A stretch of DNA of 64,000 nucleotides, taken from positions 13,392,001 through 13,456,000 of the forward strand of contig OX637297.1 of assembly GCA_951799445.1 (NCBI GenBank). Reading direction: 5' to 3'. Under the pieces are notes generated by a model. The model made no database searches. It was not told where the DNA came from and saw only the letters and a list, made by a program, of their open reading frames with translations. Numbering within the stretch: position 1 is the stretch's first letter; the number at the start of each line of letters is the position of its first letter. The DNA comes from Pseudisothecium myosuroides. Taxonomy: Eukaryota; Streptophyta; Bryopsida; Hypnales; Lembophyllaceae. Shown here one piece after another: positions 44,386-55,154 of this stretch. The position numbers and the translations under genes are program-made.

Positions 44386-45250
44386 GAGCTCGCATCGAGC
44401 TAATTGACTGACCGTTCTTCTGTGCTTTTGCTTCAGGATTCAGCTCAATTCGAGCTAAATATGTAAGGGTTCATAGAGTTTACATAATCATAAACCTGAC
44501 TGAATTTCTGACAGTGATTTAGCTCGATTCAAGCTGAATGTCCGAAGAATGAAGTATTCATAATTCCTGGAGATCACACGTAATCTGAACTGATAAACTC
44601 ACCTATTAGGATTCAGCTCGAATTGAGCTAAATTTTGGAGCATAAATCATCACAAATCTGATACAAATTAGCCAGGCTTAAGTAATAAAAAATTCCAGGA
44701 AAGTTCAATATTCATGAACTTGAAAAGACGGTCGCGTGAAATTAGATCGAATCGAGTTGGTCAATGGTATTTGCTGTCATAATAATAGAATTACGAAAAA
44801 TTAATACCAAAACATTATTTCTGAGGAGTTGTTGTCAGACAATGCAAGTAACTACTAATATTGTTTCAGTATTTCTGTGTAACTAGTTTACACAGAGGAA
44901 AAGTTCAGTGACCTATACAGGTGCTGAAGTTCAGCTCGAATCGAGCTGATCTTCGTTGATCATTATTGGAAAGTTCTGTTTTATTTTCATTTTCACAATA
45001 TCGTGATTGGTAGAAGTTTTTTAGGTAGATTTTTTTAATGCGTATCCTATCAAGATTATTCTCTATTGTCACTCTAGAAATTAGAAATACTATTAATTGG
45101 CCTTCCCATGAATGGTTAGGCTATTTTAGAACCTGCTCAGGATTAATGTTTTACACATTTAAATAGGAACTCCTTCCTATATTAATATTTGTTTTTTTCA
45201 TGGAAGCATACGATATCTATTAGTATAATTGTTCAGCTCGATTCGAGCTT
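44385..45250. repeat. Array of dispersed AGCTCGATTCGAGCT palindromes (gene 2)
   Basis: Copies lie near 44387, 44442, 44518, 44613, 44743 (degenerate), 44932 and 45234. AGCTCGAATCGAGCT (44932) and AGCTCGATTCGAGCT (45234) are perfect 15 bp dyads. As in gene 1 they are irregularly spaced (55-300 bp) in otherwise unrelated AT-rich sequence, and lie between the leader and the first long coding exon, probably in the first intron (acceptor TTTGCAG at about 45311). Confidence 0.85.
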
Positions 45251-45320
45251 AATGGAACAGAGATGTACTTCGACAATTAGACTTACATAATGTTGGCCTT
45301 ATGATTTGCAGGTATTTGTC

Positions 45321-46534
45321 ATGAGTTCCTCTGAGATTTCAGTTGACCCTATGGAGTTTTCAGATGACGAGAATCCTGCGGTTCAAGGTGTGAATGTCGA
45401 AATTCCGGAATGCGAAGGAATTCCACGTCGCCTGTGGAATACTAGGACCGTGACTCTGTACTCAGCATCTTATTAGAGAGTTCAAAGACGCAAAGTACGT
45501 TCCCTAGCATGACAACACCACGAAGATTACCTTGAGAAGACTGAACGCGATTTGGGTGTCATTCGACTGATATGCTCACAAGCACGTGAATAAGATTTCC
45601 ACCATCAGTCTAAAGAAGAAGACAAAGAAAACCTGACAGTGGCTCCAAATCGTAGCCAATCTGTAGCACGAGTGTCAACCAGCGGCGGAAGTGGCTAAGG
45701 AAATTCTAGGTCAGATTCCCGTCGGCAAAGCATTACAGTGGAGGGAAGTGATCAACAGAATGACCGTCCGGATTCACGGAAGTGGAGCGTCACTGCAGCG
45801 GTTAGCAAAGAAGCTGCTCCAAAGAAACCCCCAAAACAAGCTGTTGCTGGAACCCTTTCGACAATTGGGAGTTCTGGGTCAGCCTTAACAACGGTGGAAC
45901 CAACACCCCCCCCGAAGCGGAAATTCCAGTGGCGGAAGCAAACAAGTTTGAAAAATTACAAAAAAACTTCTGGAATAGTCACAAGTCATGCTGCGTCCTA
46001 GGACTGGCACCGTTTCCAATGTCTATTTTCTAGTGTATTCTTGCAAAGGACAAATATATAATTCGCGGGATTGAGGAGAGAGTTTTAAAAGGTGTCAGGA
46101 AAGTGCTTCTGAATCTGGGCGACCCTACACAAAGGTAGCACTTGTGCCTCACCCCCGTGGACGAGAATAATGAGCTATTGAAGTTACCTCCCAAAGATTG
46201 GAAGGATATAAGGGATGGCAAGTTCATGACAATAAATGGACAACACAGTATAACCGTCTCCAAGGAATACCAGATTTCGGGATGCGGTGCAAAACGGAAG
46301 GAGGAATTGCAAACCTGGGACGCCGTGATCTTGTGGATTCAGGATGCTGCAAAGCTAGTGGAGATCTCAGATTTTTACAACGTGACAAACCATATCGTGT
46401 ACAACCAACCAGCCTGGGGAAATCAGATGCTTGCTTTGCAAAACGTATGGATTCACCGTTTGCGACCAACAAATGCTCCAGAGGACCCTGTTAATCAAAG
46501 GAATAGATCAATGCACAATGATTGCCAATATGCT
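45321..46534 (+). pseudogene. Gene 2, 5' half: NGQHS-motif (ParB/DGQHR-like) protein, decayed
   Basis: ATG at 45321 follows an acceptor (ATTTGCAG). The first frame (MSSSEISVDPMEFSDDENPA) stops at 45472. Further pieces are a Ser/Pro/Lys-rich linker (45738-46001) and, in another frame, LCLTPVDENNELLKLPPKDW, DGKFMTINGQHSITVSK, TWDAVILWIQDAAKLVE and NHIVYNQPAWGNQMLALQN (46142-46534). A donor GTAAGT at 46535 ends the exon. NGQHSI matches NGKHSI of gene 1. A DGxxxxINGQHxxxxSK core followed by a hydrophobic strand is typical of ParB/DGQHR-type nuclease-like domains, though I cannot test this by search. Stops near 45513 and 45589 plus frameshifts make it a pseudogene. Element B lies in the next intron. 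Confidence 0.6.
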
Positions 46535-49500
46535 GTAAGTCCTAGACCCTCACTATTATCCTCAACCCGAGGATAATAGGTAAATTGCGTAACTTGATGC
46601 GTGTTTTTTCTGAAGGATTAGTGTCGTACGCGTAATCTAGGCGTAAGTATTTTTAACAACAAAACGTGCTAAAATGACACAAGTTATCGTCCCAGGAGAT
46701 TCCAAACGTTGATTCAAAATTAGTGTTTCTAGACCTCTAAGTTTCCGGACTTTGACCACCTCGAGAGGGGTCCTTTCAACACACGAACTCTTTTCCGGAA
46801 CTACTTCCTTTCCGGATTCTCTTCCGGATCCGGCTCTACCCAATCTTCCGGTTCCGTCTTTCTAACAAGTTGGTTTTCTATACCTCTGTTTTACCCTCAA
46901 AGGGTTCCTCACTTGCTCTTTCTGAGGGGTAGGGAACTGCACCACTCCGTAACTGACATAAACTCTATTAACGTAAAATAAAACACAACCCAAGAATAGA
47001 TCTAGTTGAGTAAATAGGGTGGCATCCTCACAACATCCCGGATGGCCTATCCGGAAAGCTGGTCACATAGGGCAGCGTTAGGTCCTCCTTACTACAACGA
47101 CGGATACCGGACTTCCGGAACTAAGGGAATGACTTCCTAGCTCTCGACCGCTCATGAGGTTGACTAGCCTTCCGGATGGGTGGAAATATTCCTCTGGCGG
47201 TCGCCTATCTCCGCACGGAACCGCCCCTGCGAATTCCGGATTAGCTTCCGGACCACTCCTTGGTCTCCACCGGATTACTGTACCAGCAATTTAAAGGCGC
47301 CACTTTCTCATTACGCAAGTCTAAAAACTCATCTGCAAGACACACTTAGCCTAATCCAGCAGTCCAGGAATTCGGACTCCTTCCCTTGCACACTCTCACT
47401 TACACATCCACACAAGTGACTATAGACGCGATACGCAAGAGAATAATCCACAAGTGCTTTCCTGAATGCTTTAGATTAAATGAACAAGGAAAAAGGAATG
47501 ACAGGCCAACAAGCCGGCCTGCCCTTACAAACCCACAGAAAGGCAGCCCCAACGGCCACCAAAAACCCGGCTAACGGTCCAACACAAAGCAAAAAGCAAA
47601 AAGGTAACGGCCCTGAAGACTGTTCCGGGAATACCGGGAAACCGTTAAACTCCTAAAAGTCCGGAACTACTGGCCCCACATCTGGAAAATCCGTTTCTGG
47701 AACTACTATCCTGGTAAGAATCCTAAATATTATTTCTGCTACCCTAAATAGTCACCTATTCCTCTTAGCTTTCTTTACAGAAGTGCCACGCTAAGATGGC
47801 GATCCACCTGTCTTCTTGGGTGGGGTGGTCTTCGTCTTTGACCTGGTCCAGGGAGGCTGCAACTCTTCTTCCTCCAATTGAGTCGTCTCCTCCTCCTCTT
47901 CCGATTCCGGGTCCGCCTCGTTCAGTAACCGTCGTCCCCTTGGTTTTGGAACAGTAAGATCGATGAGCGGGGACGGCGCTGGTGTTTGGAGAAGGGGCTG
48001 GAGCATGTGAATAAAACTCACCGGATCCGTCCGAGCCGGATTCAACACCATTCCGGGTAAGGCTGGTTCCCGGAAAGTGGAAGCAACCTGTCTGTCCGGA
48101 AAGAGATTCGCCACCGATGTAGTTCTTCCGGCTGGCACGACTGGAACAACATCCTTCACCGGAGTCGTAGCCGCAAACTGCTTCACCAACGACCTCCTCT
48201 TCTGGGCCGATGCTGTTCCGGCTTGCGACGTTCCGACGATTGTTCTGCTCTTTGCCGGAGAAGGCTGATTTTGTGCCCCTCCTTCTTGGAGATCATGACC
48301 CAGGTGTGGGCGCTAGATTACCCACCCTTGGTAATAAAGTGAACACCGACTAGGTTCTATGCCTTTATCCACATTTTTAATATATGGGGGTGATGTGAGC
48401 GCGGTCCACTATGCCTTCCAAGCAATGGATCTTTTTTGCTAACGTTTCCTAAGTGTCGTGGATGGCAGCGAATAATTAGAATGCATGTAGTAACTCACAA
48501 GGTAATTGCAATGCTCAGGGGTAATGGTAAAATTCTAACTCTCTAACTATCTATCCTACGTCGAGGGTAGATTGGGTATTTGGCATCATTTCTAACGTCC
48601 CTAACTACGTGAAAAGGGGAACCCCTATGTTCCTTCCACGAACCTCTAAGACTATCTTGGGTTTTTAAAACTCTACCTAGAAATTCTGCTTTTAAAAGCT
48701 ACCCCTAAAGTTTCAACTCTTACTCTAACTTTTAACTTCTAAGTGTACTTTAGGTTTTTAACTTTCCAAACTAATTAGAGAATTTGACCTCGAAATTTAA
48801 TGCTACCGTTTGACTTTGTTTTGACTTTTGACCCCAAGTTTTTACTCCTAAACTAACTCTAAAATTTACCCTCTAAAGTTAACTCTATGTTTTGACTTTA
48901 ACTTCAAGTTTTTACTTCCCTATTTTATTCTAAATTTACCCTCCTAGATTTAACTCTACGATTTGACTTTGTTTTGACTTTTGACTCTAAGTTTTTACTT
49001 CTAAACTAACGCCAAAAGTTAACCACTACCTCTAACTTTTAACTTCTACTTTTAGCTTTTCACTTTAACTTTTTTACTTCCCAATTGACTCTAAAATTTA
49101 ACCTTTAAATTTAATCTTAACTTTTGACTTTTGACTTTTGACTTTCTACTTCCAACTTTAATCCTATCGTTTTAATCCTAGTTTAACTCGAAGTGTTATC
49201 CTCCTAAATTTAATTCCAACTTTTAACTCTAGGGCTTAACTTCTAAACTTACTTCCACAATTTACTCTGAGTTTTGACTTCTAATTTTAACTCTATTCCT
49301 AACTCAAAAATCTACTCGTAATTTCTACCTCCTAAATTTAGTCCAAAGTTTTACTTTTTAATTTCTACTTCCCACTTGGATTTTTTACTCCTAATTAACC
49401 CTAACTTCCTTTTCTAAACTACCCTAAGGTTTCACTGGAAATTTTAACCCCCTAAGTTAAACTTTCAAATTAATTCTACTTTTTAACTTCCCAAAGTTAA

Positions 49501-50689
49501 CTCTAGATTTTGACTTTAGAATTTTCTTTAAGAAATAAAATGTAAATTGATTCTAATTCTAACCGCTAATTAATCCCTAATTTTAATCCTAAATTCTCTT
49601 TCTAATTTAAACCCCTAAGGTCCGTCCATGATTCTTTTTGGATGATTTTTACTCAAAATTCCTCCGTCCTATCCCCTACCGCTTAACTTAGCCTAACGCG
49701 GTCAGTTTACGGTCGAATCTTAATTATAAGATGTTTTCGGAAACCTCTATTCCTAATCTATCAACTTTTGAATCTAAACTTCTAATTTACACTAATCTCG
49801 GATGCTAATCACGCTCTAAGGGCTGATTAGGAAAATAAATGCTAATTAGGGAGAAACATCAAAGATTAAATCAAAAACTCACCTCTTCACTACCGGTTTC
49901 GGAAATAACTTCGTCCACGTCCACGTGTACATCCTCATGTTCCATGGTAATCTTTGGTTTTTGTTTGATTTTCCAAGCTCACCGCTTATTTAGAAAATAT
50001 TACAATTTTTGATGATCTAAACTCTTTCTTTCTTCTTCTCCCTTCTTTTCTTTCTTCCTCTCTCCTTCTACACTAGTACTATTCCACCTAAGCTTTTATG
50101 AGTCTTACACTATGGTCTCAAACTTCAAGGAGGTTTTTAAGATGCCAACTATCCTCTTACACAATTTTGCCTTTGTGTCATCCTAATCCTTCTCTCAACG
50201 GTCACCACAAATTCTCAAGATTTTTTCTTAGGTCGACCTACTCTAAGCCTAGGTCACTATTCATCGTCTCTCTCACCTCTCCCCTATTTCATTCGATTTT
50301 TCTCTATCCTTCCTCCATTGTGTGTAGAGTGTTTTGTAGTTGTTGGTGAGGGTGAGACTTCCTTGTGTGCAGGTATGGTGGTGCTCCGCTCTTTTCTCCC
50401 TTTTCCCTTTTTGATTTTAGACCCTAATCTCTACCCCAATCCCTACTTAGCAATAGGTCAGCCCCCCATTCTCCTTTGTTTTGTTTATCTTGTCTTTATT
50501 TTGTTTTGGTGTGAGAGAAACCAAAAATCAAGAAAAAGGAGTCCAAAAATGGGGACCAAACTGGGGCCCCAACTGCCTGCCGGACCAAGCCTGGCCTCCC
50601 GACTGGCTGGCTAGCTACTGGGGGGTCGGGTTCAACAAAATAAATAAATAAATATTTATTTATTTGTTTTCTTTTGATATTCTGATGAT

Positions 50690-51150
50690 GTGACCTGGTT
50701 TGTTTGGTTCTCGACTTGACTTGGTCTGTTCAGGCTCTCGACTTGATTCAGTCTATTTGGTTCTTGACTGATCTGGTCTATTTGGTTCTTAACTGAAATG
50801 GTCTATTTGGTTCTTGACTTGATCTGGTCTGTTTTGGCTCTGGACCTTGACCACTAAGGAAAAACTGGATTTTTGGCAAACTGGGTTTTTGGTGAACTAA
50901 GGGAAAAAACTTGGGGAAAAGAAAACTTGGGAAAAATAGGACTTGGGGAAAATAGAACTTGGGGAAAATAAACTTGGGGAAAATAGGACTTGAAGGAAAT
51001 AGAACTTAGGGAAAATAAACTTGGGGAAAAATAGGACTTGAGGGAAATAGAACTTGGGGAAAATAAACTTGGGGAAAAATAGGACTTGAGGGAAATAGAA
51101 CTTGGGGAAAATAAGACTTGGGGAAAATAGAACTTGGGAAACAACTAGAC
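50690..51150. repeat. Two minisatellites inside the L2 element
   Basis: 50690-50840 has units of about 25-30 bp on TTTGGTTCTTGACTTGATCT. 50885-51150 has units of about 16-17 bp on CTTGGGGAAAATAGAA, grouped into higher-order units of about 49-51 bp (ACTTGAGGGAAATAGAACTT recurs at about 51027 and 51087). ORFs rich in FSPS or KFYFPQV on the minus strand are translations of this repeat. Confidence 0.7.
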
Positions 51151-51349
51151 TCACTAAACACTTGGGGAGCAACTTAGACACACTAAAACTTGGGGAACAC
51201 TCAGACTCACTAAACACTTGGGGAACAACTAAACTAAAGAAAACTTTGGGATTAACTAAACTTCACTAAATGCAAAGGAACCTACATATCTTGGAAGCTA
51301 AACTCTAGAGGTTTCCATAAAGGTCTTGGAAACTAGACTTTGGAACTAA

Positions 51350-51640
51350 ACACGGGGGAGGTGCAAAGCTTCGCCGTTAGATTGGTTTTAACACCAACTT
51401 TAGGACTTCTTGACACCTCGGGGGTTCAAAGCTCCGTCGTCTACACTTTTAACACACGCTTTAGGACTTCAACTTTGTCACTAGTTCAAAGCTTCGCCGT
51501 CCCGGAGGGAGGTCCACTCAACAAGGAGAAGATTAGAAGAGGGTTTGGGATAACTTTAGAAAACATGCACAAAGGAGGTTCAAAGCTTCGCCGTCACGGA
51601 GGGGGGTCCACTCAACAAGGAGAAGGTTAGAAGAGGGTGT
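51350..51640. repeat. CAAAGCTTCGCCGTC repeats inside the L2 element
   Basis: CAAAGCTTCGCCGT or close variants occur near 51361, 51429, 51488 and 51585. The last two are embedded in a longer duplicated block (GGAGGGxGGTCCACTCAACA, then AGGAGAAGRTTAGAAGAGGG), about 97 bp apart. Confidence 0.65.
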
Positions 51641-52057
51641 AAGAAAAATACAAAGAGAAAACACACAAGTTAGACCACGAAGCAACACAAAGCTCACACG
51701 CTAAAGGCCCCCCAAAGCGGCATCGTCAAGGTACGATGGGCGGTGACTTTAGGATTAGTGCAAGATACAAAAAAAAGGACTCTTAAACTTCACAAGTTAG
51801 ATCACAACACGTACAAGAGGGAGAGAGAGGCTCTCCACTTACAACAAGGTACCAAAAACTTCACAAAAGAGTACACAAAGCAAGGTAGAAGGACCCCCAA
51901 AGACCTTCAAAGCTTGAAAATAAGCAACAATGGAGCCAAAAGTGCTCTGAAAACACCGTAGAGGTTTTTCGCTTCAAACGCCAAAATATCCAAAATAACT
52001 TGGACCCACGGACCCAAAACAAGAATTGGAGGTGTTCTAGAGAGAGAAATGGGGCCC

Positions 52058-52064
52058 TTATATA
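52058..52064 (-). promoter_or_regulatory. TATA box of the nested L2 element
   Basis: The minus strand reads CCTATATAAGGGCCCC, about 1290 bases inside the 53354 terminus. This is a plausible U3/R boundary for a long LTR transcribed on the minus strand. Inference from sequence only. Confidence 0.45.
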
Positions 52065-54854
52065 GGTTTCCAAGGGCTCACCCCTCCCTCTAGAGTTCTA
52101 AGGTAACCTTATCAACGGGGATTTTCATCCTCATCCTCAAAGATTTTCATCCTACATCTTAAATTTCTACTTCTACCATCTATGCTGGACCAACATTCTA
52201 ACTTTTGGAGATTAGCTCCAATCACCAAACGGATTGCGCCGTTGGATCCAGATCGCCGCGTTTAGTCTTAGATCTCCTTATCCCCCGTACCGAGGCCAAA
52301 AATCCATCGTAGGCTAATTTAGTTTAAAAATCAAATCGTGGTAAAATCCTAGATCTTGGGGGTCTCCTATTTTGAGAAATGTGAATAGCCAAGGGTCTCC
52401 AGTAGGTGCGAGAGAGTTGGGAAGGACTTTTGGTTGACTTCGTTTCGCCATCGTATGGGCCCGGGATGCCGGTCAACGAGGCGGGGATCCCGCCACATGG
52501 TTAATTTCCGAGGAATCTCACCGGTTCGGGTACTTGCCGCTATCGGAATGTTGTGAAACTTCACGCAGCGCATTATTAACATAAAACAAGCTAGTCTAAT
52601 TTTTAGTGAGATTTTATTGTAACCTGGGTAATTTCCATGAAATTCCCGTTGGAGGTTAGGAGGGTTGACTACCCGGAAAAGGTTCTTCTGCAAGTCGGAA
52701 GATGTCGAGATTTTTCACGTGACCTCTCGGGGAGTCGCATGAAAGACATGCGGGTGTGTTTCCGTACCTGGCACGATTGGTCAATGGAGATTTAAAACTG
52801 GCCATCTCCTCGAATTAGCGATGGTGCGGGAATCTTCTGTAGGTGGAGGAATCTTGGCGAACCGATTTCGCCGTTGGACTCCTGGCATGGGATTCACCCT
52901 CGAACACCATCCCTGGGCTGTAGATTCCTCCACGGGCCCGGGCTTGCGTGAGTGGCTCCTGCATGCTAACAATCGAGATTTTGGGAATTCGTCGATCTAA
53001 TGGGGAATTCTAAATCTAAATCTAGGACCCGACCTAGTGGCCTTGCTGTGGATCCCTCGGACCGACCTAGCCATGAATCGCCACATTCATGGTGGGATTT
53101 AGCCCTTTTGGGGCTGTGTGACTCGAATCCTCCAAATCTAACCTTTTCGTTATTTCTGTACTATTTTTAGGCAAGGTTTGGAGGATTCTAAGTAAAAAAC
53201 ACAAATCTAGACCAAATACTATAATGGGTATGACACAACCCTATTTCGGTTCTACACTCTTTTTATGAGTTTTTCTATACTTTTATCAACTTTAAATTGC
53301 AAATTTCCAAAAAAATAATTCTACGAGTCCCAAGTGACAAATTGGAAGCTCACACCAGGTCAAAAAGGCCTTGGTCTAACCCCTCAAGCGGATCCAGGTT
53401 GCCCAACAGCTGCCGGACTTCCTTCAGCATTCCTTCGATCCGGACTTCAAAATCCACGAGTATGTTTACAACCTTCGATCCGACCACGTGACCATCCTGC
53501 ACCATCTGGGAATTCCAGAGTGTGACTCTGGAAAGGACATCTGTCGGATTGTTGAAGAGGCCCCGGACATCCCGGACCAGATCGAGGGCTTTTCCCTCCT
53601 TTGCTTCAGCGGCTATCCGCTCTCTATCCAACCATGTAGCTTGCTCTCGAAACCGGTCCCGTTCTTGCTCCAAGGTCAGAATCCGGTCCTCCAGCTGTTT
53701 CACCGCTTCCGGATCCAGCCTTTCCGTCAACGCCACCAGAATCTGGGCTTCTTCCGTCACACCCAGCTTCTCGCACACGTCCTGGATCAATGCCGACATC
53801 CGTTCATTCTGCGCCCTGGTAGCTATCAGCCATTTGATAGTGGCCTCGAACTGATCCGTTTCTGGAAGTGGGTCTCGGGGCTGTTCCACCTCCTTGGCCT
53901 CTTGCTTCCCCCGAGTACCCGGCTCAGTAGACTTCCGACGTGTCCCTGCAACGTTGGGCGATGCATGCTCTATTTCCGGTTCCTCTTCTTCCGGCTCGAG
54001 CTCATCTGATTCATCCTCCGCGGGAAGTCCGTACTTCAACAGATTCTCGCCCTTCCGGTACACGGTCATTTCTGGTCCGGCCAGTGCATCCTCGAAGTGA
54101 TACAGATGGAAAAGATAGGGGCTAATCGGACTAGATTTCTTGTTCACGATATTGACCGCTAGCTTTTCCACTATCGAGTGAATGATCACCCCCCAACTGA
54201 CCGGTCTGGGAGCCGGATTCTCCCTATCTCCTAGTGCTCCAAAAATGGTATTCGCCACAGTCATTGTAATCCGGGTGGGCTTTTCCGGATACAAAATAGG
54301 GATGAGAAATGCTAACAACTGCCCATCCCGGGGACTCCTACAGTCACTCGCGGTGTTCCCTTCCTTAGAATCCGCATGATTCCGGAATACGTCCGCGGCG
54401 TAACTATCCGTCCGGGCTGCCATTCTGGAACCCTTGGTTGGCGTAAAGTACGCCTTCGCCCACAACTCCGGAGTCCAGGCCCTAGAACGACCCCTAATGG
54501 TTAAATCAAACTGATTACCCACTCCGGAAACCAGCTCGTCAATCATTCCTTCACTCCGGATGTTCCATGGACGTTTAATCAACCCTAGACACCCCATGAT
54601 TTCTAGGTCTCCCTCTAACTCCTTAAGGCGCTCCGGATCTGATGGAATAACCGGTCGCACGCCCCGGGCTGTCACTACCGACCTCTGGGATCGACTCGCT
54701 TCCGCCATCTCACCGACTGCTAAGACAATCCGGTGCAATCGGCACCTTCCTCCCTTTCTCTCCCTAACGCGCCCTAACTCACCACTCTTTCTCTCTTCTA
54801 ACGCACCGTGGAGGAGCACGGGTAAAAAGAGACTGAATGAGGCTGGCGGTGGGG

Positions 54855-54862
54855 TTTAAATA
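54855..54862 (-). promoter_or_regulatory. TATA box of family G copy B
   Basis: TATTTAAA on the minus strand, about 290 bases inside the TGTGGGAG terminus and about 150 bases before the preferred ATG of the gag-like ORF. Copy C has a TTAAATA word at a comparable place relative to its terminus, near 20431. Confidence 0.45.
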
Positions 54863-55154
54863 CCTGTCGGAACCCTAAGTTCCCGACCAACCGAAAGTTC
54901 CCGTAAGTTCCCTAGCCGGAACCTACGCAGTAGGTCCCTACGTTCCGGAACTTTCCGGCTTTCCGGCTACGGTTTCCCGAAGACTGCGTAACCTAATTAG
55001 AGTTTTATCTTTTCTACGTAAAGATTAATTTCTAATTCTAATATCTAGGTCCTAACTCCGTATTCAAATGCGAAAATTGAAAAAGTTCTACTACTTTAAC
55101 CTCTACTTGCTTGTTAATTGGGACGTTCTGGATGTTACGCACTCCCACAATTAG

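Larger units (their letters stand above)
48305..53354 (-). mobile_element. L2 LTR-like element nested in copy B, TSD CCAGG
   Basis: The plus strand reads CCAGG, then TGTGGGCGC ... GAAGCTCACA, then CCAGG (48300-48304 and 53355-53359). Length is 5050 bp with TG...CA ends. A TATA box on the minus strand (52058-52064) supports that orientation. There is no ORF of retroelement type and no internal copy of the terminal sequence, so it looks like a very long solo LTR or a non-autonomous derivative. Inside are pyrimidine-rich CTAACTTTT-type sequence (48690-49600), an AATAAATA palindromic stretch (50638-50668) and several minisatellites. Its 48305-48620 end matches 560-868 and, more weakly, the end of element F. 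Confidence 0.85.
47791..54708 (-). pseudogene. gag-like protein of family G, copy B: open frame split only by the nested element
   Basis: Part 1 is 54708-53355 (an in-frame ATG at 54819 also exists; MAEASRSQ at 54708 aligns with the starts of copies C and E). Part 2 is 48299-47791. Counting CCAGG once, the two parts join in one frame with no stop, giving 657 codons from 54819 or about 620 from 54708. The order is a conserved N-terminal domain (PVIPSDP...IMGCLGL...RPWNI, DCRSPRDGQLLAFLIPI, ANTIFGAL), SSPISPYLFHLY, an acidic linker, a coiled coil, LWNSQMVQDG...GSKVVNILVDF, a basic region and AT-hook-like KPRGRR with an acidic run. It ends TPPKKTGGSPS. It was intact until the L2 element landed, so B is the best reference for the family. 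Function is unknown; it is gag-like by inference. Confidence 0.75.
46622..55149 (-). mobile_element. Family G retroelement copy B, TSD ATTAG, with nested L2 insertion
   Basis: The plus strand reads ATTAG, then TGTCGTACGCG ... CTCCCACA, then ATTAG (46617-46621 and 55150-55154). On the minus strand it runs TGTGGGAG...TACGACA, as in copy C. Without the nested 5050 bp element and its extra CCAGG, it is 3473 bp. It holds a TATA box (54855-54862), the gag-like ORF and the 3' block with GTCGTTGTAGTAAGGAGG. No paired LTRs or pol are visible. It sits in an intron of gene 2, between the donor at 46535 and exon sequence at about 55190, so the insertion may have spared the gene 2 coding sequence. Confidence 0.85.

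Noticed and set aside
50854..51217. ORFs rich in FSPSSISLK or KFYFPQV
   Set aside because: Translation of the CTTGGGGAAAATAGAA minisatellite.
53488..54009. 173 residue plus-strand ORF
   Set aside because: Antisense shadow of the copy B gag-like ORF.
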